Source of the DNA: JAJACP01 sp964350245
GTDB lineage: Bacteria; Chlamydiota; Chlamydiia; Chlamydiales; JAAKFR01
Length of the DNA stretch: 64,000 nucleotides
Assembly (NCBI GenBank): GCA_964350245.1
Contig: CAYGJC010000007.1
Coordinates: forward strand, 1 to 64,000
Reading direction: 5' to 3'
Every line of letters begins with the position of its first letter. Positions within the stretch are counted from its first letter, which is position 1. Below the pieces are notes generated by a model, which worked only from the letters and a program-made list of their open reading frames with translations, had not been told where the DNA came from and searched no databases. Below are positions 50,185-59,463 of this stretch, piece by piece. A program made the position numbers and the translations under genes.

Positions 50185-52008
50185 TTAAGTTAGAAGTGAC
50201 TCGATTTCAGTGAGTAAAGAATCGAATTTTCGGATAGCTGCCTGCACAGGTGCTTGGGTTGTCATGTCCACGCCGGCGAGTTTAAGCAGGTCGATGGGGA
50301 ATAGGGAGCAACCTCCTTGGAGAAAAGCAAGGTAGTTGTCTCTTGACGTAACGTCTCCGCCGAGCACATTTTCAACTAAGCTAAAGGCGGCACTGATTCC
50401 TGTGGCATATTGGAAGACATAAAAATTGTAGTAGAAGTGGGGGATGCGCGCCCATTCAATCTGAATTTCGGAATCAATGACTGCATCTGGTCCAAAGTAA
50501 TCAACATTAAGCTGGTAGTAGAGCTCTTTAAGCAGGGAGGGAGTCAGAGGAGTACCGGCTTCGACCAGTTCGTGGATTTTTAGCTCAAATTCAGCAAACA
50601 TGGTTTGTCTAAAGAGGGTGGCGCGGATGTCTTCTAGCTTTTCGTTTACTAAAAAGAGGCGCTCCTCTTTTTTAGTAAATTGCTTGAGCAAGAGCTGCAT
50701 TAGCAGTTCTTCATTAAAAGTGGAGGCAACTTCGGCCACAAAAATAGGGTAGTGGGAGTAGTGGTAGGGTTGATGGGTTTTGCTAAGATGGGAGTGCATA
50801 CTGTGTCCCGCCTCGTGCGCAAGGGTAAAGGTGTCACGCAGGATGCCGCGGAAGTTCATCAAAATGTACGGATAGCTGTCATAACAACCGCTAGAGTAAG
50901 CTCCTGAGCGTTTGTTTTTATTCTCATACCGATCGACCCATCGCTCTTGTTCGAGTCCTTTTTTTAAGGTCTCTTGGTAGCTACTACCAAGCGGGGCAAC
51001 GGATTCAATGATGACTGCTTCCGCCTCTGAGTAGTTCATCTTTATGTCGACCTCTCGGACTAGAGGGGCATACATATCATAAAGATGAAGCTCAGGAAGA
51101 TTCATGACTTTTTTGCGGAGGCTAATATAACGGTGTAAAACAGGTAAACCGTCTCGAACAGCCTGAATTAGGGTGCGGTAGACCGATTGAGGGATCTTTT
51201 TAGGAAACAGTGCCGCTTCTAAACAGGAGGAATAGTGGCGGGCTTGAGCCTGGAATACGTGGCTTTGTATCTCACCTTGCAAGAGCTCTGCCAATGTATT
51301 TTCGAAGCCTTGGAAGGTGCGATGCATTCCTTTAAAGGCATTCTCTCGTAGCGTGCGGTCAGGTGACCGTAAATAGGTCTGATATAATCCATGTGTCAGG
51401 GGATATTCTTGACCATCAGAACCTTGAATCGCTCCAAACTGGAGATCAGCGTTGTTCAGGGCTGAAAAAGCCTTGGGAGATGTCTGCATCGGTTTCCCGG
51501 CCATGGCCAAGAGCTCTTCCTTATCGGCGCTTAGGGTGTGTGGTCGCATCCGGACGATTTTTTCGATGTGAAAGCGATACTCTGCCAGTTCGGGGGATTT
51601 GAGATACCGATCGATCACATCAGCAGGAAGGGCCAAAAGTTCGGGTTCGATCCAGGCGCTCTCTTGTTGGAAGTCAAAAAGGAGGGCCATAATTTGTTGA
51701 TAAGCGCTTTTGTGCGTATTGTGCGTGATTTCTTCATCGTGACGCAAATGGGCGTAGGTGTGCAGCTTTTCCAATTCACGTGATAGGGCGCAGGAACGAT
51801 CAAATACCTCCTTAACTACCGACGGACCCTCAGACAATCTGCCTCGAAAGGCAGCTAAACTCGGCCAATGGGGCGCCACTGTCTGCTCGCAAACAGCTTT
51901 CAGTGATTTTTCCCAATTTTCGAAAAAGGGGTAAAGTGCTTCAACATTCCATTGATCTTCAGAGGGGAGTTCGGCACGTTTTTTAAGGTGTTCTGCAGCT
52001 GTAGACAT
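50185..52008 (-). CDS. pepF: Oligoendopeptidase F (M3B metallopeptidase)
   Basis: Zinc peptidase of 607 residues. HEAGH begins at His398 (TLAHEAGHSMHS) and the third ligand Glu lies in PIFVAEVASTFNEELL. The N-terminal helical half (DEEITHNTHKSAYQQIMALLFDF) matches the family. It degrades cytosolic oligopeptides, fitting an organism with OppA peptide uptake. It precedes the HPr gene on the same strand side (8-base gap). Confidence 0.95.
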   Translation of the reverse strand: MSTAAEHLKKRAELPSEDQWNVEALYPFFENWEKSLKAVCEQTVAPHWPSLAAFRGRLSEGPSVVKEVFDRSCALSRELEKLHTYAHLRHDEEITHNTHKSAYQQIMALLFDFQQESAWIEPELLALPADVIDRYLKSPELAEYRFHIEKIVRMRPHTLSADKEELLAMAGKPMQTSPKAFSALNNADLQFGAIQGSDGQEYPLTHGLYQTYLRSPDRTLRENAFKGMHRTFQGFENTLAELLQGEIQSHVFQAQARHYSSCLEAALFPKKIPQSVYRTLIQAVRDGLPVLHRYISLRKKVMNLPELHLYDMYAPLVREVDIKMNYSEAEAVIIESVAPLGSSYQETLKKGLEQERWVDRYENKNKRSGAYSSGCYDSYPYILMNFRGILRDTFTLAHEAGHSMHSHLSKTHQPYHYSHYPIFVAEVASTFNEELLMQLLLKQFTKKEERLFLVNEKLEDIRATLFRQTMFAEFELKIHELVEAGTPLTPSLLKELYYQLNVDYFGPDAVIDSEIQIEWARIPHFYYNFYVFQYATGISAAFSLVENVLGGDVTSRDNYLAFLQGGCSLFPIDLLKLAGVDMTTQAPVQAAIRKFDSLLTEIESLLT

Positions 52009-52016
52009 AGTGTTGA

Positions 52017-52343
52017 TTAGTAGTGGATGTAAAATTTGTTGCGGGCAAGCTCAATGATCGTTTCAACCGCCTGTACAGCGTCTTCTCCCTCAGCTTCGAC
52101 AGTGATGCGGGAGCCACGTGCGGCTGCTAGTGTCAAAATCCCAAGCAGCGACTTTGCATTAACAACGAGATCTTGATAGGTCAAATTGACTTGCGATTTA
52201 AATGAGGTTGCACATTTTACCAGCTCAGTGGAGGGACGGGTATGTAACCCTTTGTCATTGATCACAATGAAAAAACCTTTGGCCTGGTTTTCTTCGGATT
52301 TAGTTTCTTCTTTCTCTTTTGTAATCATAGGTTCAGTGAACAT
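52017..52343 (-). CDS. ptsH: Phosphocarrier protein HPr
   Basis: HPr of about 108 residues. The active-site loop NDKGLHTRPSTELV carries His34, phosphorylated by enzyme I. The regulatory Ser region reads NAKSLLGILTLAA. The ~22-residue N-terminal extension rich in Glu and Lys is longer than usual. The ATG at 52343 is chosen; ATG 52328 is possible, as is TTG 52349. Without sugar-specific PTS genes nearby it probably serves in regulation. In the middle of a short same-strand cluster with pepF, a BFN-family gene and rpiA. Confidence 0.9.
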   Translation of the reverse strand: MFTEPMITKEKEETKSEENQAKGFFIVINDKGLHTRPSTELVKCATSFKSQVNLTYQDLVVNAKSLLGILTLAAARGSRITVEAEGEDAVQAVETIIELARNKFYIHY

Positions 52344-52375
52344 ACACAATAGGAGTCATGGGAGCAATAAAAATT

Positions 52376-52795
52376 TTATTCTTCATAGGGAATCGTTTTT
52401 TCTAAAACAGTTCTAGTACAATATACAGGTACTTTGTGCAGCAGGGCGAGAGTGATGCAGTCACTGGGCCTGGCATCGATTTCAACAATTTGCAACATAT
52501 CTCCCATTTTTTGTTCCAAAAAGAGGCGGGCAAAATAGATGGTATCTTGCAAATCATTGATAACAACTTGTTTGAGTTTGACCTCAAGACCTCTAAAGAT
52601 TTGATTGAGTAAATCATGAGTGCTTGGGCGCTCTTTTTCCGTAGAAGCGAGATAGAGTTGCATTGCTTTTCCACTACCAGGATCAGTGTAGATGGCAAAT
52701 TTCTTCTCTTCGGCTTCGAGAACAACACATGTATAGGCGCGCGATTGCATGACCTTCTCGAAATTGATGGGAACCAGTTCCACTATCTCTTGCAT
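52376..52795 (-). CDS. Bifunctional nuclease family (BFN, DUF151) protein
   Basis: Protein of 139 residues. FAIYTDPGSGKAMQLYL (a variant of the family's INIGPFEA-type block), STHDLLNQIFRGLEVKLKQVVINDL, YFARLFLEQ and VEIDARPSDCITLAL match DUF151. Family members have RNase/DNase activity in plants; in bacteria the role is unclear. It lies 6 bases downstream of rpiA's end on the same strand. Confidence 0.9.
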   Translation of the reverse strand: MQEIVELVPINFEKVMQSRAYTCVVLEAEEKKFAIYTDPGSGKAMQLYLASTEKERPSTHDLLNQIFRGLEVKLKQVVINDLQDTIYFARLFLEQKMGDMLQIVEIDARPSDCITLALLHKVPVYCTRTVLEKTIPYEE

Positions 52796-52801
52796 ATATC
52801 C

Positions 52802-53497
52802 TCAATTCAAAAAATCGACGCTTCCATCTGAGCGCCCTACAAGAACGCGCAGAGGAAGATTAAAAAAAAAGCCGGTCTCTACAACACCGGGTACATTGAT
52901 GATGCAATCATGAGCTTTCTCTGGATCAGTAAAGTGGCGTGGTGAGTGCACATCATAAATGTAATTGCCGTTGTCCGTAATATATAAGGAGCCGTCTTTT
53001 TGGGTACGCAGTTTTCCCTCATAACCGGCTCGATTGATTTTTGTTATCGTCGCCAAGTAACCAAAAGGAATGATTTCAACCGGCAATCCAAACTGTCCCA
53101 ACACCGTCACCAGTTTTCCTTCATCCACAATCACAATCATCTGCTTGCTTGTGCTCGCAATGATTTTCTCTCGTAAAAGAGCGCCTCCTCCCCCTTTAAT
53201 CAATCGAAACTGGGCATCAACCTCATCAGCGCCGTCTATTGTGAGATCAATGCTGGTCACCTCGTCCATCGAGCGGACGGGGATTCCGCCTGCTTGTGCC
53301 ATTTCAAGTGAACGGACAGAGGAGGAGACAGCTGTGATGTTGAGCCCTTCTTTACACCGTTCAATCAAACTTTTGATGAAAAAGGAGGCTGTGGACCCTG
53401 TGCCTAAGCCGACAAGCATACCCTCTTCAACCAATGAGGCCGACTTCTGTCCTACAGCTTGTTTTAGGGCGGTCTGGGCTTCTTGATTGAGTTTCAT
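52802..53497 (-). CDS. rpiA: Ribose-5-phosphate isomerase A
   Basis: Enzyme of 231 residues converting ribose-5-phosphate to ribulose-5-phosphate. VGLGTGSTASFFIKSL binds phosphate, DGADEVD and KGGGGALLREKI hold the catalytic Asp/Glu/Lys. The ATG at 53497 starts MKLNQEAQ; the frame is open 11 more codons upstream. It supplies the pentose-phosphate reactions that would feed the phosphoketolase operon. Divergent from the Nif3 gene. Confidence 0.96.
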   Translation of the reverse strand: MKLNQEAQTALKQAVGQKSASLVEEGMLVGLGTGSTASFFIKSLIERCKEGLNITAVSSSVRSLEMAQAGGIPVRSMDEVTSIDLTIDGADEVDAQFRLIKGGGGALLREKIIASTSKQMIVIVDEGKLVTVLGQFGLPVEIIPFGYLATITKINRAGYEGKLRTQKDGSLYITDNGNYIYDVHSPRHFTDPEKAHDCIINVPGVVETGFFFNLPLRVLVGRSDGSVDFLN

Positions 53498-53553
53498 AAA
53501 AATCGTGTATACTTTATGTTCAGCACTCACGTCAAAGAAAAAAAGGCTTACCG

Positions 53554-54291
53554 ATGTTACGTAAGGAACTTTCAGATTGGATCGATACCTACTTAAACGT
53601 AGATCTGTTTGAGGATTACTGCCCCAACGGTCTTCAGGTCGAGGGGAAAAGCCAGGTTAAAAAAGCAGCTACAGCAGTCTCAGCTAATATACAGACAATT
53701 GAAGCAGCGGTAAAAGAGGGAGTCGATGCGCTGATTGTGCACCACGGCCTTTTTTGGAAGGGAGATACCTATCCGATTGTAGGAGCAAAAAAAAGGAAGC
53801 TTCAGCTTTTGATGGAAAAGGGGATCTCTCTTTTGGCCTATCATCTTCCGCTCGATGCGCACCAAGTGGTGGGCAATAATTGGAAAGCGGCTTCCGATAT
53901 GGAGTGGGAGAATTTAGAGCCATTTGGCGGCATCGGCGTGAAAGGAGAGTTTCCAGAACAGCCCATAAAGACCTTTTTCGAAAAGCTTGAAACGTACTAT
54001 GGCCACAAAGCGGCCAGAGCCCTAGGTGGAGAGAAGAGTGTGAGTTCAGCGGCTCTGATTTCAGGAGGGGCCTATAGAGAGATCAGTAGGGCGGCTAAAG
54101 AGGGAGTCGACTGTTTTATTACAGGAAACTTTGATGAACCTGCCTGGGGATGGGCTTTTGAAGAGAAGATCCACTTTTTAGCGTTGGGGCATTCGGCAAC
54201 AGAAAAGGTAGGACCTAAAGCGCTTGCCCACTATTTACAAAAAGAAATGGGTCTCGAAACGCATTTTATTGATGTGGAAAATCCGTTCTAG
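53554..54291 (+). CDS. Nif3-like dinuclear metal-center protein
   Basis: Protein of 245 residues of the NIF3/YbgI family. DYCPNGLQVEGK, ALIVHHGLFWKG (His-His metal ligands), YHLPLDAH and FITGNFDEPAWGWAFEEKIHFLALGHSATE (His and Glu near the second metal site) are all present. It forms a hexameric ring with two metals per subunit; the reaction is unknown, though some relatives are annotated as GTP cyclohydrolase 1 type 2. Its end overlaps the convergent small gene by four bases. Confidence 0.92.
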   Translation: MLRKELSDWIDTYLNVDLFEDYCPNGLQVEGKSQVKKAATAVSANIQTIEAAVKEGVDALIVHHGLFWKGDTYPIVGAKKRKLQLLMEKGISLLAYHLPLDAHQVVGNNWKAASDMEWENLEPFGGIGVKGEFPEQPIKTFFEKLETYYGHKAARALGGEKSVSSAALISGGAYREISRAAKEGVDCFITGNFDEPAWGWAFEEKIHFLALGHSATEKVGPKALAHYLQKEMGLETHFIDVENPF

Positions 54292-54668
54292 TCGCTGTCC
54301 GGTGTGTTGTCGAGCTTGACGCGCCCCTTCAATTTACTTGCAAGTCCGGGGTGCTCAGGCTTTAGTTTCAACACTTGCTGAGCCAAATCGGTTGTTTCTT
54401 TGTCAAGACGATTTCTCATCGCGGCAACTTCGGGCGATTTAGGCTCAGTAATCACCGTGAGATCTTTCAACGATTTATGCTCGCCGGTGCGCAACTGCCG
54501 TGTGACAATCGCCTTGCCTGCAATCTCTTTCAGCTCTTCTTCGGTTTCTGCTTTCCGTTTGGCCAGAACTTTCTTGAGCTGCTCGTCTTCTCGCTCTTTG
54601 AGCTTCGTGACCATCTCATCATAGTTTTCTGGATATTCTTTAATATTTTGATGATCATCAACGTTCAT
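54288..54668 (-). CDS. Small coiled-coil hypothetical protein
   Basis: Unrecognised protein of 126 residues, very rich in Lys and Glu, with a predicted helix/coiled coil at residues ~18-50 (YDEMVTKLKEREDEQLKKVL...). It lacks a signal peptide and cysteine. Its end overlaps the Nif3 gene by 4 bases. An AAGGAG ribosome-binding site stands before the ATG. Cytoplasmic; function unknown. Confidence 0.7.
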   Translation of the reverse strand: MNVDDHQNIKEYPENYDEMVTKLKEREDEQLKKVLAKRKAETEEELKEIAGKAIVTRQLRTGEHKSLKDLTVITEPKSPEVAAMRNRLDKETTDLAQQVLKLKPEHPGLASKLKGRVKLDNTPDSD

Positions 54669-54754
54669 ATAGATAAGCTCCTTTACATCTGACCGTGCGA
54701 ATCATTATGATAGCACAAAGCGTTATTCTGACAAATAGCAGAGATAGGGAAATA

Positions 54755-56011
54755 ATGAAAACTCTTATTACTGTCCTCCAGGAGCGGGGATTCATCGAGG
54801 CCATGACAAGTGAAGAACTTACCGAGCTTGCTGCGAGGCCCTTAACAGTCTACGCCGGATTTGATCCGACATCAGATAGTCTACACTTAGGAAACCTCGT
54901 AGGGATTATGGGACTTGCCTGGTTCCAAAAATTTGGCCACAAACCCATCGCTCTTGTCGGGGGGGCAACGGGAATGATCGGGGATCCTTCAGGTCGACAT
55001 GCAGAACGTAATTTACTCGATCCACATACGATTGAAACGAATTTGGTGGGCATCCGCCGCTCTTTGGAGGCTGTTCTTAAAAGTGAAGTGACGATTCTGA
55101 ATAATTATGATTGGTTCAAAGGGGTAGGGTATATCGATTTTTTACGTGATGTGGGAAAACACTTCCGCCTAGGAACGATGCTGGCCAAGGAGAGCGTCAA
55201 AACGCGCCTTGCTTCTGAGGAGGGCATTAGTTACACAGAGTTTAGTTATCAGTTGGTGCAGGCCTACGATTTTCTCCATTTATATAGGGAACACCAGGTG
55301 ACGGTTCAAATGGGAGGGAGCGATCAGTGGGGAAATATTACCGCCGGAACAGAGCTTGTGCGTAAAGAGACAGGGGAAGCTGTGCATGGCATTACCTTTC
55401 CACTTCTTACCCGAAGCGATGGAAAGAAGTTTGGAAAAACTGAAGAGGGAGCGATTTGGCTTAACTCCGATCGTCTATCTGCCTATGATTTCTACCAACA
55501 TCTTTTCCGAATGGCCGATGCCGATTTGCCTAAATTGTTTCGGATGCTCACTTTTTTGGAACTTGAAGAAATACGAGAGATCGAAGCGTCGATGCAAAGG
55601 CCTGATTATGTGGCTAACACGGCACAAAAGCGCTTGGCAGAAGAGGTGACGCGCATCGTGCATGGTGAGGCGGGTGTTCAGGAGGCACTTCGTGTCACTG
55701 AAGCAGCGAAACCGGGCAGTCACACGCAGCTTGATGCAGAGACGTTGCGTGTTTTGGCTGCTGATCTTCCCAGTCAAACCCTTCCACAAGCCGATGTAGT
55801 GGGCATAAAGCTAGTCGATTTGATCGTTGCATGCGGGCTGCTGGGAAGTAAAGGGGAAGCTCGTCGTATGGTTACAGGTGGAGGCACATACCTCAACAAT
55901 GAGAAAATTGTGGACGATCAACTTGTTGTTTCCAAAAAACATCTCATAGAAAGTCAGTTTCTTCTCCTTGGAATCGGCAAGAAAAAGAAGCTTGTTGTGC
56001 GCGTCAAATGA
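54755..56011 (+). CDS. tyrS: Tyrosyl-tRNA synthetase
   Basis: Class I synthetase of 418 residues. The HIGH-type motif is LHLGN (His44), YAGFDPTSDSLH precedes it, the KMSKS-type loop is KFGKT (225-229), and QMGGSDQWGNI contacts tyrosine. The C-terminal S4 RNA-binding domain (VDLIVACGLLGSKGEARRMVTGGGTYLNN) is complete. The ATG at 54755 is preferred over in-frame starts upstream, since the body begins MKTLITVLQERGFI. Essential housekeeping gene. Confidence 0.97.
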   Translation: MKTLITVLQERGFIEAMTSEELTELAARPLTVYAGFDPTSDSLHLGNLVGIMGLAWFQKFGHKPIALVGGATGMIGDPSGRHAERNLLDPHTIETNLVGIRRSLEAVLKSEVTILNNYDWFKGVGYIDFLRDVGKHFRLGTMLAKESVKTRLASEEGISYTEFSYQLVQAYDFLHLYREHQVTVQMGGSDQWGNITAGTELVRKETGEAVHGITFPLLTRSDGKKFGKTEEGAIWLNSDRLSAYDFYQHLFRMADADLPKLFRMLTFLELEEIREIEASMQRPDYVANTAQKRLAEEVTRIVHGEAGVQEALRVTEAAKPGSHTQLDAETLRVLAADLPSQTLPQADVVGIKLVDLIVACGLLGSKGEARRMVTGGGTYLNNEKIVDDQLVVSKKHLIESQFLLLGIGKKKKLVVRVK

Positions 56012-56039
56012 AAAAAAATGCGTTTTTGTAAAAATTCCC

Positions 56040-56067
56040 TTGAACCGAAAATGTAGATGGCTATTAT
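56040..56067 (+). promoter_or_regulatory. Probable sigma66/70 promoter of the HU gene
   Basis: TTGAAC (56040-56045), 16 bp, TATTAT (56062-56067). The transcript would carry a leader of roughly 85 bases ending in a strong AGGAGG ribosome-binding site at 56148-56153 before the ATG at 56162. Confidence 0.55.
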
Positions 56068-56161
56068 ACGGCTATAAATCAGTAAAATAAGATTGGGAAG
56101 CCCGAATTTTGGCATTCTCAGCTTCGGGAAACCGGAAAGATCAAACTAGGAGGCACTAACT

Positions 56162-56458
56162 ATGGCAACGATGACTAAGAAGAAACTGATCACGACAATC
56201 TCACAAGATGAAGGCATTCATCCCAATCATGTGCGTGCGGTGATTCAGAATTTTTTAGATAAAATGACAGAAGCATTAGCAAAAGGAGATCGTCTTGAGT
56301 TTCGTGACTTTGGCGTTCTGCAGGTAGTAGAAAGAAAGCCCAAAATCGGACGTAATCCTAAAAACGCTTCCGTACCAATCCACATTCCAGCGCGCAGAGC
56401 AGTTAAGTTCACGCCAGGAAAGAAAATGCGCCGTCTGATCGAAAAACCAAAGTCTTAA
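56162..56458 (+). CDS. hup: HU/IHF-family DNA-binding protein
   Basis: Protein of 98 residues. MTKKKLITTISQDEGIHPNHVRAVIQNFLDKMTEAL forms the dimer helices, LEFRDFGVLQVVERKPKIGRNPKN the beta arm start, and IPARRAVKFTPGKKMRR the arm and end. It bends and packs DNA. Position and neighbours match C. trachomatis CT267. An intrinsic terminator follows it. Confidence 0.95.
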   Translation: MATMTKKKLITTISQDEGIHPNHVRAVIQNFLDKMTEALAKGDRLEFRDFGVLQVVERKPKIGRNPKNASVPIHIPARRAVKFTPGKKMRRLIEKPKS

Positions 56459-56493
56459 GAAAAAAAAGACGTTTTTTTCCACGGAACTATGTT

Positions 56494-56522
56494 ACCCTCA
56501 GTCTTGAACTGAGGGTTTTTTT
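56494..56522 (+). terminator. Intrinsic terminator after HU whose 3' stem holds the next gene's ribosome-binding site
   Basis: ACCCTCAG (56494-56501), loop of 7, CTGAGGGT (56509-56516), then a run of T to 56522. The next gene's ATG is the very next base, and GAGGG at 56511-56515, half of the stem, stands seven bases before it as the only Shine-Dalgarno. Transcription read-through and stem opening are thus needed for that gene, or a start lies inside the loop. Confidence 0.85.
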
Positions 56523-57422
56523 ATGTATGAAAATGAGTTTTTTCCTTGGGGTGGTCTTCCTTACCCCTACGAGCATGCCCGTTTAGGCGTGGAGCTTGTG
56601 CAAAAAGGCGAGTTAGAAAAAGCCAAAGAGCTGATTCCCTTTCAGCAGGCGACTTTAGACCATCATGGTAAGCCGCTCTACTCTCTTTTTCGACAGGAAA
56701 AGGGGCGCGGGTATGCCGAGCTGGAAGAGGCCAACCGACTTTTCTTTGAAGCTCTTAGATGTGAACCCGAAAAAGAATCACAATATATTAATGAAGAGCT
56801 GGGAATCTTATCCAATCGCACCCCTGAACAAACCATTCTCTCTCTTGGTTCAGGATGTAAGAGTGGGATGGGAGCCTATCTTGTAGGTGAGGGAGGCGTG
56901 CTCACCTTTGGTCCGCAACTGCGCCCCCTTGGCGAGTGCAGTGGCTTTGGCTTAGCCGGTAGGGCGCGCCATCTTGAAATCGATGCGACATCCATGCACT
57001 ATCAGTGTAGATTAGCGGCTCCGCATGATCGGGATACTGGAATTCCATGGATGCGCGATTCGGGTTATTGTGGCACCTGGATTGAAACGACCACTAAACA
57101 GGTGGAAGGATGCCTTAGTATCAAAAGCACGTTTGAAGGTTTTCGGCCTCTTTCCGATTTTCTTTTCACCTTTTTTGTGAAGGCAAAGGCCTGTTTTGTA
57201 GCCGGATCGCACAAATTAAATCCCCGTTCACTTGATCGTTACCAAGGCCCCCCTCAGCAGGTTGGGTTGGGGGAGGTGGCTATCAGTCCTGAGGGGGGAT
57301 TCAAAAGTATGGAAGTGGTTCCCCTGGCAGGCGATGGGGCGTATTGGGGAGCTGATTTCTTGGTAGCCCTCACTTTGGAACAACCTTGTTGTAGTATTTT
57401 GTTAACTCGACTATATGTGTGA
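56523..57422 (+). CDS. Conserved chlamydial hypothetical protein (CT266-like by position)
   Basis: Protein of 299 residues with no known function. The N-terminal ~75 residues look like a TPR-type helical pair (ARLGVELVQKGELEKAKELIPFQQATLDHHGKPLYSLF). The rest is beta-rich with a Cys-containing core (LGSGCKSGMGAYLVGEGGVLTFGPQLRPLGECSGFGLAGRARH). No signal peptide. It sits between HU and accA, as CT266 does in C. trachomatis, so orthology is likely from synteny though not checked by alignment. Confidence 0.75.
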   Translation: MYENEFFPWGGLPYPYEHARLGVELVQKGELEKAKELIPFQQATLDHHGKPLYSLFRQEKGRGYAELEEANRLFFEALRCEPEKESQYINEELGILSNRTPEQTILSLGSGCKSGMGAYLVGEGGVLTFGPQLRPLGECSGFGLAGRARHLEIDATSMHYQCRLAAPHDRDTGIPWMRDSGYCGTWIETTTKQVEGCLSIKSTFEGFRPLSDFLFTFFVKAKACFVAGSHKLNPRSLDRYQGPPQQVGLGEVAISPEGGFKSMEVVPLAGDGAYWGADFLVALTLEQPCCSILLTRLYV

Positions 57423-57424
57423 TT

Positions 57425-58414
57425 ATGTCAAAACTGAAGATTTTAGGTTTCGGTGCTCTTTTTCTTTTACTCGCTTTTTTAGTGGTAAAATGGCCTTCAC
57501 AACACATCCCACCTGAAGATATTGTTATCGATGATCTTCCGGTAGAAGAGAGTGTCGCACTTGTAGTAGAGACGCCACAGCCCATTGTTCAGTCTCATGC
57601 TCCGGCTCCACCCATTCTCCCTGTTTCCGACGACTCTGTGCTTCCACCTGATGTAGACCGAATGGCAGAGATCTTCAATCCCTATCCACCCTTGCTCCCC
57701 TTTGTAGAGACAATCACCTATTCGGGGCGTGTTGCGTGGGTAACCGGGCGGGCAGCATATCTAGGAGATTACGCCTCTCACTACAAAACATCGAAACATT
57801 TTATTTCTCGCAGTCTTCATGGAATGGGATGCTATCTTTCTGATGTTGTTGCTAAGGGGAATCGCTTTAACGTGCTGCGCAACGACAAAGAAATTGAATT
57901 TCATCTACTGCTTGATCTTTCCCGTCTCAAATTATGGGTTTATGCTCTAGATAAGGACGAGGATCAAAAAACGCTTTTAAAATCGTATCCCGTCTGCGCC
58001 GGGCGGCTCAATGCGCATCGACGCTCCGGTTCTCTCACTCCTTGTGGTACGTTCTCGCTCGGTGAAGAGATTGCCGTTTACAAGCCTGGTGTGATCGGAA
58101 CGTATAAAAATACTCCTAAGGAGATGATAGGGATATTTGGCACACGTTGGATTCCGCTTGATAGGGAAATTGCCTACTGTGACGGTCCGTGTAAGGGGCT
58201 TGGCATTCATGGGATTCCTTTTAAAAAGGACCCAGCGACGGGAGAGCTAGTGGAGCACCGCGCGTGTATTGGGCAGTATGAGAGCAATGGGTGCATTCGC
58301 CTTCAAACCGAAGATGTCGAAGAATTATTTGCATTGATCGTGTCTCGCCCCTCTTTTATCCACATTGCCAAAGACTTTACTGAGGCAAAAATCCCCGGGA
58401 AGGAGAAAAGTTGA
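57425..58414 (+). CDS. L,D-transpeptidase (YkuD/ErfK family), membrane-anchored
   Basis: Protein of 329 residues with an N-terminal TM anchor (ILGFGALFLLLAFLVVKWP), a Pro-rich linker, and a C-terminal YkuD domain. It carries GIHGIPFKKD (His262) and the catalytic Cys290 in YESNGCIRLQTEDVEELF. It would cross-link peptidoglycan stems or link proteins to them in the periplasm. Chlamydiae keep a minimal or modified cell wall, and this gene is inserted in the otherwise CT267-CT264-like order. The chosen ATG at 57425 lies 2 bases after the upstream stop; a GTG at 57419 also fits. Confidence 0.92.
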   Translation: MSKLKILGFGALFLLLAFLVVKWPSQHIPPEDIVIDDLPVEESVALVVETPQPIVQSHAPAPPILPVSDDSVLPPDVDRMAEIFNPYPPLLPFVETITYSGRVAWVTGRAAYLGDYASHYKTSKHFISRSLHGMGCYLSDVVAKGNRFNVLRNDKEIEFHLLLDLSRLKLWVYALDKDEDQKTLLKSYPVCAGRLNAHRRSGSLTPCGTFSLGEEIAVYKPGVIGTYKNTPKEMIGIFGTRWIPLDREIAYCDGPCKGLGIHGIPFKKDPATGELVEHRACIGQYESNGCIRLQTEDVEELFALIVSRPSFIHIAKDFTEAKIPGKEKS

Positions 58415-58470
58415 ATTTTAATCTTCGTTTGGATATGATTTCCCTTTAAATTGTTGAAAAGGCTTATCTT

Positions 58471-59463
58471 ATGGATGTATTGCCTCATGAAAAACAAATA
58501 GTTGAGTATGAGAAGACTATTCAAGAGTTCAGAGAGCAAAACCAAAAAAATCCTTTATTTTCCCTCGATGAACTACAGAAATTAGAGAAAAAACTCGACA
58601 AGCTCAAAAAACAAGTTTACGGCTCGCTCACTCCCTGGGAGCGGGTGCAGATCTGCCGCCATCCTAACCGTCCTCGCTCGATTGATTACATTGAACATCT
58701 TTGCGATGAGTTTGTAGAGCTTTTTGGAGACCGAAACTTCAGCGATGACCATGCTGTTGTGGGGGGGCTTGCTAAAATTGATGGCCGTAAATTTATGATC
58801 ATTGGGCAAGAAAAAGGGAACGATACAGAGAGTCGTCTTCACAGAAATTTTGGAATGCTCCACCCGGAAGGGTTTCGTAAGGCGCTCCGTTTAGCAGAAC
58901 TTGCCGAAAAGTTTCACCTTCCTGTGATTTTTTTGCTCGACACGCCCGGGGCTTATCCCGGTTTGACTGCGGAAGAGCGGGGACAGGGGTGGGCTATTGC
59001 CTACAATCTCCGTGAGCTTGCTCGTTTGGCTACACCCATTATCATTCTGGTGATTGGTGAGGGGTGTTCTGGAGGAGCCTTGGGTATGGGAATTGGAGAC
59101 ACGGTGGGCATGCTTGAGCATGCCTATTATTCGGTGATCTCTCCCGAAGGATGCGCTTCTATTTTATGGAAAGATGCCTCCAAAAGCTGTGAGGCGGCAG
59201 CGACCTTGAAAATGCAGGCCGAAGACTTGATGGCCTTTTCTATTGTTGATCATGTGATCAGCGAGCCGGTTGGCGGCGCACATCACAACCCCGAAGAGAT
59301 CTACCGCAAGGTAAAGACATTTATCCTTGAACAGTGGGACCACTTTAAGGCGTATCCGCCTGAAGTTCTACTTGAAAGACGCTATCAAAAGTTCCGTAAA
59401 ATGGGACAATTCGACACGGTTACCGATGAAACTACTTCTGAAGGCGGCGTTTCTCAATCGTAA
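58471..59463 (+). CDS. accA: Acetyl-CoA carboxylase carboxyltransferase subunit alpha
   Basis: Protein of 330 residues. AWxxVQICRHPNRPRSIDYI, GDRNFSDDHAVVGGLAKIDGRKFMIIGQEKG, and LLDTPGAYPGLTAEERGQG plus GEGCSGGALGMGIGD are all diagnostic of AccA. It carries out the second step of malonyl-CoA formation with AccD for fatty-acid synthesis. Gene order with the HU and ABC-exporter genes mirrors C. trachomatis. The final 38 bases overlap the next gene. Confidence 0.97.
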   Translation: MDVLPHEKQIVEYEKTIQEFREQNQKNPLFSLDELQKLEKKLDKLKKQVYGSLTPWERVQICRHPNRPRSIDYIEHLCDEFVELFGDRNFSDDHAVVGGLAKIDGRKFMIIGQEKGNDTESRLHRNFGMLHPEGFRKALRLAELAEKFHLPVIFLLDTPGAYPGLTAEERGQGWAIAYNLRELARLATPIIILVIGEGCSGGALGMGIGDTVGMLEHAYYSVISPEGCASILWKDASKSCEAAATLKMQAEDLMAFSIVDHVISEPVGGAHHNPEEIYRKVKTFILEQWDHFKAYPPEVLLERRYQKFRKMGQFDTVTDETTSEGGVSQS

